NCBI RefSeq assembly: GCF_040834005.1
Contig: NZ_CP162129.1
Coordinates: 2,876,001 to 2,940,000, forward strand
Source: Paenibacillus sp. PL2-23
GTDB lineage: Bacteria; Bacillota; Bacilli; Paenibacillales; Paenibacillaceae
Length of the DNA: 64,000 bases
Direction of reading: 5' to 3'
Part shown: piece by piece, positions 7,299-16,539 of the stretch
How positions within the stretch are numbered: the stretch's first letter is position 1
How the letters are laid out: the number at the start of each line of letters is the position of its first letter
Translations under genes and position numbers: made by a program
Notes under the pieces: model-generated
The model's database searches: none
Told to the model about the DNA's origin: nothing
Seen by the model: only the letters and a program-made list of their open reading frames with translations

Positions 7299-8729
7299 TT
7301 GATATTTTCTACATATACATTTATCTTTATATTTTTGCCGATTGTTTTTTTGGGATATCGCGTGCTTGCCCTGTTCAAGCGGCCGATCTATTCCAAGCTA
7401 TGGCTGGTTCTGGCTTCCTTGTACTTCTATGCGCAGGGCAGCGGAACGTTTTTTGTGCTGTTCATCGCCGATGTGCTGATCAACTATGCGCTTGGCTCCT
7501 TAATCGTGATTGCGGACAAGAGCGGCCGAAGATGGACGAAGCGGCTTCTGCTGACAGCGGGGCTGCTGCTCAATATCGCGTTCCTCGGCTACTACAAATA
7601 TGCGAACTTCGCGATTGAGAATATCAATCTCCTAAGCGGACAAGCGTTTCCTCTGCTGGAGATCGTGCTGCCGCTGGGCATATCCTTCTACACGTTCCAG
7701 CTGATCGCATACCTCGTGGACTGCTACCGCGGTCAGACGAAGGAGACGCCGCTTATCGATTTTATGCTGTTTATTACATTTTTCCCGCAGCTGATTGTAG
7801 GGCCGATCGTGCATCACGGGGATGTTATTCCGCAGTTCCAGGATCCATCGGCCCGGTTGTTCAATAGGGCCAACCTGATGCTGGGCATGTTCCTGTTCTC
7901 CATCGGCTGTGCCAAAAAAATATTGCTCGCCGATCCCCTGACGGACTATTCGGCGGCGTTCTACGCCAATGTCGGAGCGGGAGATACGCTTACGGCTTGG
8001 GCAGCTTCCGTGGGCTATACGATTTCCTACTATTTCGACCTGTCGGGCTATGCGGATATGGCGCTTGGGCTGGCGCTGCTGTTCAATATCCGGCTTCCGC
8101 ATAACTTCAACTCGCCTTACAAGGCGAGGAACTTCAGGGAATATTGGCAGCGGTGGCACATGACCTTATCGAAGTTCCTGTCGGATTATATATTCCGGAG
8201 CTTCTACAAGAAGGGCAGCGGCAGCTTCAACTTCTATTTCTCCGTAATGATGACGTTTTTTGTATCCGGCTTCTGGCACGGCGCAGGCTGGCAGTTCATC
8301 GTCTGGGGCATTCTGAACGGCGTATTTGTATGTATGTCGCATTACATGTATCGCAATAAGCTGAAGCTGCCCTTCCTGCTGGCCTGGACCCTTACCTTCG
8401 GGGGCGTCATCGCGACGCGCATTCTGTTCGTATCCGATTCCATGAGCGAGGCGTGGCAGGTGCTGGGCATGCTGGTGAGCGGCGCAGACTTTGCTGGACT
8501 CGGGCTACAAGCGACGGTTGACAAGCTGCTTGCCTTCGCGGCCTATAACGCCTATACCATCGCGCTGCTGCTCATCGGCATGGCCATTGCCTTCTTCGGG
8601 CGCAGCTCGGCACAGATGACACAGGAGTTCCAGCCGCGCATTCGCCATGCGATTGCCGCCGCGTTCCTGCTGGGCGTGTCGCTTACGCAGATGACGTCGG
8701 TGTCCAAGTTTTTATATTTCCAATTTTGA
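7299..8729 (+). CDS. MBOAT-family O-acyltransferase (AlgI/DltB-like)
   Basis: This polytopic protein of about 476 residues has the MBOAT signature: conserved W-R-H-M-T-L-x-K-F-L-S-D-Y block (WQRWHMTLSKFLSDY) and the catalytic-histidine segment VSGFWHGAGW. Such proteins move acyl groups, usually acetyl, across the membrane to an SGNH partner that acylates an exopolysaccharide or wall polymer. TTG at 7299 is preferred: AAGAAGG ends 8 bases upstream and the resulting MIFSTYTFIFIFLPIV resembles family N-termini; GTG at 7293 is too close to it. The next gene, 9 bases downstream, supplies the expected SGNH partner. Confidence 0.9.
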   Translation: MIFSTYTFIFIFLPIVFLGYRVLALFKRPIYSKLWLVLASLYFYAQGSGTFFVLFIADVLINYALGSLIVIADKSGRRWTKRLLLTAGLLLNIAFLGYYKYANFAIENINLLSGQAFPLLEIVLPLGISFYTFQLIAYLVDCYRGQTKETPLIDFMLFITFFPQLIVGPIVHHGDVIPQFQDPSARLFNRANLMLGMFLFSIGCAKKILLADPLTDYSAAFYANVGAGDTLTAWAASVGYTISYYFDLSGYADMALGLALLFNIRLPHNFNSPYKARNFREYWQRWHMTLSKFLSDYIFRSFYKKGSGSFNFYFSVMMTFFVSGFWHGAGWQFIVWGILNGVFVCMSHYMYRNKLKLPFLLAWTLTFGGVIATRILFVSDSMSEAWQVLGMLVSGADFAGLGLQATVDKLLAFAAYNAYTIALLLIGMAIAFFGRSSAQMTQEFQPRIRHAIAAAFLLGVSLTQMTSVSKFLYFQF

Positions 8730-8738
8730 GGTGACGTT

Positions 8739-10583
8739 ATGAGCTTGCGCAAATGGCTGATCGCGTTTATAGCTGCGCTCGGACTGGCCGGTGCGGCTGT
8801 GGCGGGACTGAACATGGTCGTCGATCCCTTCGGGGTGTTCGGCGACAGAGTGCTGAAGTGGCATTCCTACAATATGGTCAATAATCCGCGTGTGGCCAAA
8901 ATCGGATATTTGGACCAATATCATGAACGGTATAATGCTTATATTATCGGAGGCTCCAAATCCAGCTCCATCTCGCCGGAGCTGCTGAACGACTATTACG
9001 GGGACGGGGCAAGCTTCTACAGCATGCTGATGTATGGCGGCGATTTCCATGATTATGAGAAGACGCTCTATTATTTGATCGACGAATACGAGGCGCGCCA
9101 TATTGTGCTTCATATGAGTCTGCAGGAAATCAGCCACTTTAACGAAAAGCCAACCGATTTCAAGCAATCGCTGCATGCTAAGGTGTCGGGCGAGTCCCGG
9201 CTTGGCTTCTACCTGGACTACTTGAAGCTGAATCCTGTCTACAGCTATCGGAAGTTGGAGGGCTTCGCCAAACGGGCGATCGATTCCTTCGAATATGCGC
9301 AGTTTATTCCGGAGACGGGCGTGTACAATAAAGTAAAGCGCGACGCCGAAAGCGTCGATAACCTGGAATCGTATATGGCGGCGAATCGGGAGGCGTTCGC
9401 GCCGTTCGGCAGGCTGGAAGCGACAGCCATGGACCAAAATGTAGAGGCTCTGGCGCGTATGAAGGCTTATGCCGAAGCGAACGGAGCGACCTTCCGGCTC
9501 ATTACAGGGGCGACCTCGGAGCAGGAGCTTCGCAGCTACAACCTGGACGACCTGAAAACCTATTGGAGAAAGCTGGCCAGCGTCACGGACTTCTGGGATT
9601 TCTCGGGATATACGAACGTGAGCGGCGATCCTCGCTATTTCTATGACACGATGCATTATCGCAATACGGTGGGGCGTATGATGCTTGGGTATATATTTGA
9701 GGATAAGGATGTGTATGTGCCAAGCGGCTTCGGCCATATGACGACAACGGCTAATGTGTCGGACCACGTTGAACGCATCTTCACAAGGCCTCCTGAGATG
9801 GATGCTGCCGCCAAGGAAGGCATGGCTATGCCAATCCTTGTCTATCATCATATCGACGATGATCCTTACGAGCCTAACTCGCTGATCACGCCGCCGGCTA
9901 AATTCAGGGAGGATATGGAGGCGGTGAAGGCTGCGGGGTTCAACACCGTGCTAATTCACGATCTCATTGATTACGTGGACGGCAAGAAGGAGCTGCCGGA
10001 CAATCCGCTCGCCATTACTTTCGACGACGGCTACTACAGCAACTATGAATATGCTTATCCCGTCTTGAAGGAGCTGGGCATGAACGCCACCATTTCCATT
10101 ATCGGCTGGTCGGTAGGACGTGAGGAGCATCGGCTGCCGAACAAGCCATTCTATCCCCATTTCACATGGGAGCAGGCCAAGGAGATGGAGCGCTCCGGCG
10201 TCATCAGCATTCAGAATCATACGTACGACATGCATGAGTCCGATTCCTCAAGCGGGTCGCTTCGCGTGGGGGTGCTGCCCATGGAAGGCGAGTCGACCAG
10301 CGCTTACGCGGAGGCGTTCCGAAGAGATATCGGAGGGATGGAGGCGCTCATTGAGCACCGACTGGAGAATGAAGTGCGGGTGTTCACCTATCCGTTCGGC
10401 TATTATACACATCTGTCCGAGCAGCTGCTGAAGGATATGGGATATCGCGCGACGCTGTCAACGGCTTCAGGCATTAGCGTTATCAAGCAAGGCGATCCTC
10501 GATCGTTGTTTGCGCTGAAACGAATTAATGGCGGGCCTGAGGTGCCGAGCGAGCAGCTTGTGCGTCTGCTGCAAGGGAAATAG
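8739..10583 (+). CDS. Fusion of an SGNH/AlgJ-DltD-like hydrolase domain and a polysaccharide deacetylase (NodB) domain
   Basis: In this 614-residue protein the N-terminus (1-25) is a signal anchor. Residues about 60-320 look like an AlgJ/DltD-type SGNH domain: GGSKSSS (71-77) holds the candidate serine and D303-TM-H306 is the Asp-x-x-His pair. Residues about 365-610 are a NodB-type deacetylase: TFDDG (427-431) and the metal-binding NHTYDMH (H494, H499). It follows the MBOAT gene, so the N-terminal half is probably the extracellular acyl acceptor/transferase partner. Having a transferase-type and a deacetylase domain in one chain suggests coordinated trimming and O-acylation of a surface glycan. 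The order and function are inferred. Confidence 0.85.
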   Translation: MSLRKWLIAFIAALGLAGAAVAGLNMVVDPFGVFGDRVLKWHSYNMVNNPRVAKIGYLDQYHERYNAYIIGGSKSSSISPELLNDYYGDGASFYSMLMYGGDFHDYEKTLYYLIDEYEARHIVLHMSLQEISHFNEKPTDFKQSLHAKVSGESRLGFYLDYLKLNPVYSYRKLEGFAKRAIDSFEYAQFIPETGVYNKVKRDAESVDNLESYMAANREAFAPFGRLEATAMDQNVEALARMKAYAEANGATFRLITGATSEQELRSYNLDDLKTYWRKLASVTDFWDFSGYTNVSGDPRYFYDTMHYRNTVGRMMLGYIFEDKDVYVPSGFGHMTTTANVSDHVERIFTRPPEMDAAAKEGMAMPILVYHHIDDDPYEPNSLITPPAKFREDMEAVKAAGFNTVLIHDLIDYVDGKKELPDNPLAITFDDGYYSNYEYAYPVLKELGMNATISIIGWSVGREEHRLPNKPFYPHFTWEQAKEMERSGVISIQNHTYDMHESDSSSGSLRVGVLPMEGESTSAYAEAFRRDIGGMEALIEHRLENEVRVFTYPFGYYTHLSEQLLKDMGYRATLSTASGISVIKQGDPRSLFALKRINGGPEVPSEQLVRLLQGK

Positions 10584-10586
10584 GGG

Positions 10587-10626
10587 AATGGCCGGCAAGC
10601 TCGCCTAGAGCTCTGCCGGCCATTTG
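10587..10626 (+). terminator. Terminator-like hairpin after the SGNH-deacetylase gene
   Basis: The inverted repeat AATGGCCGGCA / TGCCGGCCATT has an AGCT-containing loop, with only a short T tract after it. It ends the MBOAT operon and faces the small convergent ORF at 10637. Confidence 0.65.
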
Positions 10627-10636
10627 CTCTGTGTGG

Positions 10637-10783
10637 CTAGCCGGTGGAAGGACTGTTCGGCAGATGCCCCTTTTGGTTTTTATTTTGTTCGCTTGTCGCC
10701 GCCGCTTCATTCTCGGCTAAGCGGGATTTCGTGGCGAACGCTTCGTTCTTGGCGGCTTCGGATTTCGGTTTGTGACGGCCCAT
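10637..10783 (-). CDS. Small hydrophilic protein of unknown function
   Basis: This 48-residue protein begins MGRHKPKSEAAKNEAFATKS and is rich in Lys, Ala, Asn and Glu, with no cysteine or hydrophobic segment. A very strong ribosome-binding site (AAAGGAGG, 6 bases before ATG 10783) supports translation. The composition recalls small spore-associated proteins of bacilli, but no family can be named from sequence alone. The remaining 5' intergenic sequence up to 10936 shows no other feature. Confidence 0.6.
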   Translation of the reverse strand: MGRHKPKSEAAKNEAFATKSRLAENEAAATSEQNKNQKGHLPNSPSTG

Positions 10784-10936
10784 AATCGGCCTCCTTTCGG
10801 TAATAGAATTTACCGTTTCTTCATCCCTTATGGATGGGAATGACATCCAGCAGAAGCGCGGAGCTGACTCTGCTGAGCTTTACTATAGGGCTGAAATGGT
10901 GTATAACGGCGATAGCAAGCTATGGAATAGGAGAGG

Positions 10937-11932
10937 GTGGAGCATATGACGGGAAAACCGCGCGTATTTGTTGATCGGCGCATACCAGATGAGGTGCAGC
11001 AGGTGTTGGAGGAAAGCTGTGAGCTGGATGTATGGCAGGGCGAGGATACGATTCCACGCGACGAGCTGGCAGCCAGGCTGGCGCATGCGGAAGGGTATAT
11101 GACGATGGGCCGTCGAATCGATGACGAGCTGCTGGCGAGCGCGCCGAGGCTGAAGGTAGTCAGCACCGTGAGCGTGGGGTACAACCACTTCGATATCGAG
11201 GCGATGAAGCGCAGGGGCGTAGTGGGCACGCATACGCCTGAGGTGCTCGATGAGACGGTTGCCGATCTGGCCTTCTTGCTTATGCTGGGTGCTGCGAGAC
11301 GCGTCGCAGAGCTGGATGCCTATGTGCGGAGAGGGGAGTGGAAGCGCGGGGACGGGACGCAATTGTTCGGCGTCGACGTCCACCACGCTACGCTTGGCAT
11401 TATCGGGATGGGACGGATCGGCGAGGCCGTTGCGAGACGAGCGGCACTTGGCTTCGGCATGAAGGTGCAATATTATAATCGAAGCCGCAGGATGGAAGCG
11501 GAGGAGAAGTATGGCGCCGTGCATACCGATCTGGATGAGCTGCTGGCAACCTCGGACTTCGTCCTGCTGCTGACTCCGCTGACGCCCGCAACCAAAGGCT
11601 TGATGGGCGCGCGGGAATTCAGCCTGATGAAACGAAGCGCAATCTTCGTCAATGCGTCTCGCGGCGCGACGGTCGACGAGCCTGCGCTGGTGGCGGCGCT
11701 CCGCAACGGAACCATTCGGGCTGCTGGCCTGGACGTGTTCGACAAGGAGCCGCTGCCTGCCGGACATCCTCTGACTACACTGCCTAATACGCTGCTGCTG
11801 CCGCATATTGGCTCCGCCACGACGAAAACTCGCGACGATATGGCGATGCTCGCCGCCCGCAATCTGATGGCTGTGCTGCGCGGCGAAGCGCCGCCGCATA
11901 TGGTCCCAGAGTTCAAGGCCGTGACGCCTTAA
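10937..11932 (+). CDS. D-isomer-specific 2-hydroxyacid dehydrogenase (glyoxylate/hydroxypyruvate reductase-like)
   Basis: This 331-residue protein shows the family's order: catalytic-domain N-terminus, NAD(P)-binding Rossmann motif GIIGMGRIGEA, the arginine motif VNASRGATVDE, the conserved glutamate in AGLDVFDKEPLP, and the active-site histidine in LLPHIGSAT. It should reduce a 2-keto acid such as glyoxylate or hydroxypyruvate in the cytosol. GTG 10937 or ATG 10946 could be the start; both are near a GGAGAGGGTGGAG stretch. It converges on the molybdoenzyme gene with 27 bases between them. Confidence 0.9.
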   Translation: MEHMTGKPRVFVDRRIPDEVQQVLEESCELDVWQGEDTIPRDELAARLAHAEGYMTMGRRIDDELLASAPRLKVVSTVSVGYNHFDIEAMKRRGVVGTHTPEVLDETVADLAFLLMLGAARRVAELDAYVRRGEWKRGDGTQLFGVDVHHATLGIIGMGRIGEAVARRAALGFGMKVQYYNRSRRMEAEEKYGAVHTDLDELLATSDFVLLLTPLTPATKGLMGAREFSLMKRSAIFVNASRGATVDEPALVAALRNGTIRAAGLDVFDKEPLPAGHPLTTLPNTLLLPHIGSATTKTRDDMAMLAARNLMAVLRGEAPPHMVPEFKAVTP

Positions 11933-11959
11933 CTTTAGTTGCGTAAGTCTATCCGTAGC

Positions 11960-14011
11960 TCAGGCATCCAACTTGACGACCTCGACGCGATTGGAGAAGA
12001 AGGTCGCTCCGCCGCCCATATCGGATAGTCGCTGAGGCGTCAGCGCGTTGACAGGGCTTCGTCCGCTGGCCTCATCGTCCCACCAAAGCCCTTGTGTGAC
12101 CAGCACGCCGGGCAGCACGTCGGTACCGGACTTCAGCGTGAGCCGGGCTTCGCCGCGATCATTCCGCACCAGAACGAGCTCCCCATCCGTTAGACCGAGC
12201 CGCGCTGCATCCTGCTCGTGCATGTGCAGCGTCGGCGTCTTCTCCAGCTTCTGAAGCTTGGGCTGATTGGCGAAGGTCGAGTTGATATAGCTGTGATTGG
12301 GTCCCGTCGTCAGCAGGAAGGGATACGTCTCGGGCTCCAAGAGCGGCGTATGAGTCGGAACGGGCGAGAAGCCAGCGCGAAGCATGGATTTGGAATACAG
12401 CTCGATCTTGCCACTTGGCGTGGGCAGCTTCCCTGGGAGGGGATGCCTGCGGCCGTCGCCGGCTTTCATCCAATGCTTCTGGGACAAGGCCTCGAAGGTG
12501 ATACCCTCCAGCATGGGATTCAGCCTGCTGTCGAGAGCCTCGGTGATCATCTCCTCCTCCGTCATGTCGAACAGCTCGGGCTCGAAGCCCATCCGAAGCG
12601 CAAGCTCCTTGAACAGCGTAAAGTTCGATTTGCTTTCTCCGGCCGGCGGCAGAATCGGCTTGCCAAGCTGCACATACAAATGCCAGTAGGAGTTGTACAG
12701 GTCCAAATTCTCGAAATGAGACGTCGCGGGCAGCACTAAATCGGCATATTTGCATGTATCCGTCAGGAACAGGTCATGCGTGACCGTATACAGATCCTCG
12801 CGAAGCAAGCCTTCGCGCACCTTCGTCTGATCCGGCGCCACAACCGCGGGATTGCTGTTGTATACAAACAGCATGCGCACCGGCTTGTCAAGCTCCGTCA
12901 GGGCATAGCCAAGCTGATTCATATTAATGGTGCGAACCTTGCGGTCCGGCAGCAGGTCGGGCCGCTCCAGCTTGGCGTGATTGATGCGGGAGTACCAGCT
13001 GTTGCCCTTCATTGCGCCGCCCCCTTGGGTGGACCATTGCCCAGTCAAGGCTGGCAGACAGGAGATCGCGCGAATCGCCATGCCTCCATTATCATGGTGC
13101 TGCAGACCATTGCCGATGCGGATAAATGATGGAGTTGTCCTGCCATACAGCAGGGCGAGCTCCTCCAGCTTGTGTGGCGGCACGCCGGTCAACGCGGAAA
13201 CAACCGATGGCGAATAACGTTTCGCTTCCTCGGCAAGCTCCTCATAGCCAACAGTATGCTCCTTCACGAAAGCCTCGTTCACCAGCCCTTCGCGGATAAG
13301 AATATGCATGATTCCAAGCGCAAGCGCGGCATCGGAGCCAGGCTGAATCAATATACATTCGTCAGCCCATGCGGAAGTCCGGTTTCTGTGTACATCTATA
13401 TGAATAATGCGGGCGCCATGTCTGCGCGCCTCTGTCGCCAGCATCGTCTGATGCATATTCGTGGACACCAGGTTGCAGCCCCAGATGAGGAACAGCTTCG
13501 TATGCACGGTCTCCTCAGGGTCGATGCCAATGGAGCCGCCCATCGTATAGCTGTAGCCGGCGGAGCCCGCCGCGTTGCAGATGGTCCGCGCAAGCCGGCT
13601 TGCGCCGAGACGATGGAAGAAGCGGCGGTCCATGCCCTCCGCGTTCAGAATGCCCATATTGCCATAGAAGCTGTAAGGCAGGATCGCCTCTGCTCCGTCA
13701 TGATGAATGATATCGTTCATCTTATCTATGATTTCCCCATAGGCTGCCTCCCAAGTAATGGGCTCGAACGCCAGCGATCCCTTGGGGCCTACTCGGCGCA
13801 TTGGCGTAAGCAGGCGGTCCGGATGATGTACGCGGTCCGGCAGCTGCCGCACTTTGTTGCAGATTGCGCCCTTTGTGACGGGATGGTCGGGGTCTCCGGT
13901 AACCGCCGTAACCCGACCGTCCTTCAGCGTGACATGCAAGCCGCATGTATCGGGACAATCAAACGGACAGACGGAGCGAACAACGCCGTCTGCGGGTAGC
14001 TGTTGCATCAT
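11960..14011 (-). CDS. Molybdopterin-dependent oxidoreductase (YyaE/formate dehydrogenase-like)
   Basis: The 683-residue protein starts with a [4Fe-4S] binding region (C-PFD-C-PDT-C, then GAICNK) followed by the molybdopterin dinucleotide domains (DAALALGIMHI, FVYNSNPAVVAPDQ, VTHDLFLTDTCKYADLVLPATSHFE) and the C-terminal cofactor-binding beta-barrel (PFLLTTGPNHSYINSTFANQ). It lacks the twin-arginine signal and extra ferredoxin domain of respiratory formate dehydrogenases, so it is probably cytosolic; its substrate is unknown. The likely metal ligand lies in the TICNAAGSAG region, where the family can carry Cys, Sec or Ser. No accessory subunit is adjacent. The AraC gene upstream lies on the same strand. 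Confidence 0.9.
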   Translation of the reverse strand: MMQQLPADGVVRSVCPFDCPDTCGLHVTLKDGRVTAVTGDPDHPVTKGAICNKVRQLPDRVHHPDRLLTPMRRVGPKGSLAFEPITWEAAYGEIIDKMNDIIHHDGAEAILPYSFYGNMGILNAEGMDRRFFHRLGASRLARTICNAAGSAGYSYTMGGSIGIDPEETVHTKLFLIWGCNLVSTNMHQTMLATEARRHGARIIHIDVHRNRTSAWADECILIQPGSDAALALGIMHILIREGLVNEAFVKEHTVGYEELAEEAKRYSPSVVSALTGVPPHKLEELALLYGRTTPSFIRIGNGLQHHDNGGMAIRAISCLPALTGQWSTQGGGAMKGNSWYSRINHAKLERPDLLPDRKVRTINMNQLGYALTELDKPVRMLFVYNSNPAVVAPDQTKVREGLLREDLYTVTHDLFLTDTCKYADLVLPATSHFENLDLYNSYWHLYVQLGKPILPPAGESKSNFTLFKELALRMGFEPELFDMTEEEMITEALDSRLNPMLEGITFEALSQKHWMKAGDGRRHPLPGKLPTPSGKIELYSKSMLRAGFSPVPTHTPLLEPETYPFLLTTGPNHSYINSTFANQPKLQKLEKTPTLHMHEQDAARLGLTDGELVLVRNDRGEARLTLKSGTDVLPGVLVTQGLWWDDEASGRSPVNALTPQRLSDMGGGATFFSNRVEVVKLDA

Positions 14012-14076
14012 TTTATTGCCTCCCTAGCAAGCTTCATCTTACTCTGGCCAATCGTGCGGTCTAGCCAGCTTACCCA

Positions 14077-14871
14077 TTATACCGTGAGCGGTCTGTCTTT
14101 CAAATAGTGGGAAGGAGACAGTCCCGTTGTACGCTTGAATACGCGCTGGAAATAGGAGGCGTCGGAATAGCCCAAATAATCGGCGATTTCCGTGACGGAC
14201 AGCAGCGATTCCTTCAGCAGATAGACGGCGGTCCGCATTCGGACATGATGGGCGAATTCGCTGATCGTCTGTCCTGTTACGCGACGGAACAGGCTTGCGG
14301 CATGATTCGGGCTTCGCCCGATGCAATCGCCGAGCTGCTCCTTCGTAATTCTGGTGCGGTAATGCTCCTGGATGTACGTTTTCATCCGTTCCGCATGCAG
14401 CAGCGACACGTTGGCCGGTTCGCCGCGCTCCAGCTCCCGTCCCCAGACGACAAGCGAGTCAAGCGCAACCGCCGCCGCCCTGAGCGCTGTGAACGGGAGC
14501 GCCTCCTGCCATTCCTTCCACAAGCCGCGCAGACGCTCCAGCACCAGCTCGTAGCAGCCGGCTTTGGATTTCGAATAGCCGCGGGATCCGCTCAGCATGG
14601 GAAGCGTGACGCCTGCGGCTTCCAGCGGCAGGAGACGCAGCTCCAGAACGTACTGCTCGTGGAATACGGTAGGCACGCTCTTGCCGTAGAACGCTGCGCC
14701 CTTCGGAATGAACAGGAAATCTCCCCTCTCCGCCAATACCTTCTCACCGTTGATCCAATACAGGCACTTCCCATAGGATATAACCGCCAGCCGGCAGACG
14801 TCCGCTTCCATGTCGTTCTCCTCATACCAGCTCATGCCTTGCACCAGCTTCATCCCCACAACCGACAGCAT
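14077..14871 (-). CDS. AraC-family transcriptional regulator with N-terminal cupin
   Basis: This 264-residue regulator has an N-terminal sugar-sensor-like cupin (ISYGKCLYWINGEKVLAERGDFLFIPKGA) and a C-terminal double helix-turn-helix (ITKEQLGDCIGRSPNHAASLFRRVTGQTISEF and LSVTEIADYLGYSDASYFQRVFKRTTGLSP). The ligand is unknown. It is read toward the molybdoenzyme gene and away from pyruvate kinase. A direct repeat just upstream (14886-14919) is a candidate binding site, possibly autoregulatory. Confidence 0.85.
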   Translation of the reverse strand: MLSVVGMKLVQGMSWYEENDMEADVCRLAVISYGKCLYWINGEKVLAERGDFLFIPKGAAFYGKSVPTVFHEQYVLELRLLPLEAAGVTLPMLSGSRGYSKSKAGCYELVLERLRGLWKEWQEALPFTALRAAAVALDSLVVWGRELERGEPANVSLLHAERMKTYIQEHYRTRITKEQLGDCIGRSPNHAASLFRRVTGQTISEFAHHVRMRTAVYLLKESLLSVTEIADYLGYSDASYFQRVFKRTTGLSPSHYLKDRPLTV

Positions 14872-14885
14872 CCGACACCTCCGAG

Positions 14886-14919
14886 CATACTATAGTACAT
14901 TCATCATACTATAGTTCAT
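14886..14919. promoter_or_regulatory. Direct repeat upstream of the AraC gene, candidate operator
   Basis: CATACTATAGTACAT and CATACTATAGTTCAT are repeated with a 19-base period. The first contains a perfect TACTATAGTA palindrome. Spacing of about two helical turns is typical for AraC-type half-sites. The inference rests on position and repetition only. Confidence 0.45.
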
Positions 14920-14986
14920 GTACAGCCGTCAGCATTTGCCTATACAATGAAGCAGAATAGAAGACCAGGTGGAGGGATAATCGTAC

Positions 14987-16396
14987 ATGAGCTTGACCAA
15001 AATTGTGTGCACTATGGGACCGTCCAGCAATTCAATATCGATACTAAAAGAAATGATGAACGCCGGCATGAACGTGGCGAGACTGAATATGGCGCATGGC
15101 GAGCTAAGCGATCATAGCGGCCGGATCGCCTTAATCCGCGAAGCTGCGGGCGAGGCGGCCAAGGTTGTCTCCGTCATGATGGATATTAAAGGACCGGAAA
15201 TTCGGATTGGCACGCTTGAGGAGAGCAGCTATGAGCTCAAGGCGGGCGACATGCTGACCCTTACCACCCGTCCCATTACGGGCACCGGCAGCTGCGTGGC
15301 GGTGAATTATGAGGATATGCCGAAGGTGCTGACCAGCGGGAGCAAGGTGCTGATCGACGACGGCTTAATCGAGCTGAGCGTTGAGCAAATAGAGGGTACG
15401 GAAATGCATTGCCGCGTGCTGAACGGCGGACCGCTTAAGCCGCGCAAAGGCGTCAATCTACCTGGCATCCGCACAACGCTTCCCGGCGTAACGGAGCGGG
15501 ATGTGAAGCATATTGCGTTCGGTGTAGAGGAAGGCGTGGACATTATCGCGGTATCGTTCGTGCGCAAGGCGGAGGATATCCTGCAGGTGCGCCAAATCCT
15601 GGAGGATGCGGGAGCCGGTCATGTCCAGATTATTTCGAAAATTGAAAATGAAGAGGGCGTCGAGAATCTGGACTCCATCATCGAAGTGTCGGATGGCATT
15701 ATGGTCGCGCGCGGCGATCTTGGCGTAGAAATTCCGGCCGAGGACGTGCCGATGATTCAGAAGGAAATGATCCAGAAATGCAATCTGGCCGGCAAGCCGG
15801 TTATCGTCGCCACGCAAATGCTGGATTCCATGCAGGTCAATCCGCGGCCTACGCGGGCAGAGGTGAGCGACGTAGCGAATGCCGTGCTGCAGGGCGCGGA
15901 CTGCGTCATGCTGTCCGGTGAGACGGCTGCAGGCAAATATCCGCTGGAGTCCGTGCGTATGATGGCCATGATTGCGGAGCGCGCTGAATCGACAATCGAT
16001 CATGGGGAGCAGTTCCAAAGCAAGCTGACTGTGCCAACGGCGTCAGTGACGGAAGTGATCAGCCAAGCGGTCGTCAGCTCGTCGCTGCAGCTGGACGCCA
16101 AAGCGATCCTGACGCCGACGGAGAGCGGCTTCACTGCGCGCATGGTGTCCAAATACCGCCCGTGCGCGCCTATAATCGCCATTACGGCACATGATTATGT
16201 GCTGAAGCGGTTAACAATGGTGCGAGGCGTCATTCCCGTGAAGGGCGAGTCGACGGACGAGATGATCGGCTCGGCGATTCGGAACGCAGGCCGGACAGGG
16301 CTGCTGGCTTCCGGCGACTTTGTCGTGATCTCCGCCGGCGTGCCGAGCGGCCGCGCAGGCGCTACCAACCTGATTCAGATTCAACAAATGGAATAG
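14987..16396 (+). CDS. pyk: Pyruvate kinase
   Basis: The 469-residue enzyme converts phosphoenolpyruvate and ADP to pyruvate and ATP. Visible motifs: the N-terminal TKIVCTMGPSS, the substrate loop MDIKGPEIR, the signature IISKIENEEGVENLDSII with catalytic lysine, the metal-binding MVARGDLGVEIP, and the GKPVIVATQMLDSM block. It lacks the C-terminal phosphohistidine-like extension found in the 585-residue pyruvate kinase of Bacillus species, so it is the short form and possibly a second paralogue. The ATG follows GGAGGGATAATCGTAC. It is not next to pfkA, the usual partner. Confidence 0.93.
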   Translation: MSLTKIVCTMGPSSNSISILKEMMNAGMNVARLNMAHGELSDHSGRIALIREAAGEAAKVVSVMMDIKGPEIRIGTLEESSYELKAGDMLTLTTRPITGTGSCVAVNYEDMPKVLTSGSKVLIDDGLIELSVEQIEGTEMHCRVLNGGPLKPRKGVNLPGIRTTLPGVTERDVKHIAFGVEEGVDIIAVSFVRKAEDILQVRQILEDAGAGHVQIISKIENEEGVENLDSIIEVSDGIMVARGDLGVEIPAEDVPMIQKEMIQKCNLAGKPVIVATQMLDSMQVNPRPTRAEVSDVANAVLQGADCVMLSGETAAGKYPLESVRMMAMIAERAESTIDHGEQFQSKLTVPTASVTEVISQAVVSSSLQLDAKAILTPTESGFTARMVSKYRPCAPIIAITAHDYVLKRLTMVRGVIPVKGESTDEMIGSAIRNAGRTGLLASGDFVVISAGVPSGRAGATNLIQIQQME

Positions 16397-16457
16397 CAGC
16401 CCTATTGACAGATTCCTCTCCGGATGACACAATAAGTGAGGCTCACACATACGCATC

Positions 16458-16539
16458 ATACATCGTATAACCTCGCATAACAGCTTCGGGCACAGGGCGA
16501 GGGTCTCTACGGGAAGCCTTACTTCCACGCTACGAATGG
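16458..16539 (+). promoter_or_regulatory. Purine-riboswitch-like aptamer (variant) upstream of the EamA transporter
   Basis: The junction elements resemble the purine class: P1 TCGTA (16463) pairs with TACGA (16531), J1/2 is TAAC, P2 CCTCGC pairs with GCGAGG, J2/3 is GTCTCTAC (purine consensus TTTCTACC), P3 GGAAG pairs with CTTCC, and J3/1 ends CGCTACG with the ligand-reading C kept. L2 and L3 do not match the usual kissing loops, L2 is enlarged and L3 is tiny. It is therefore a variant at best, and the ligand is not predictable by reading. Confidence 0.55.

Noticed and set aside
8712-9851. 379-codon minus-strand frame over the SGNH-deacetylase gene
   Set aside because: It is an antisense shadow; the plus strand carries complete catalytic motifs.
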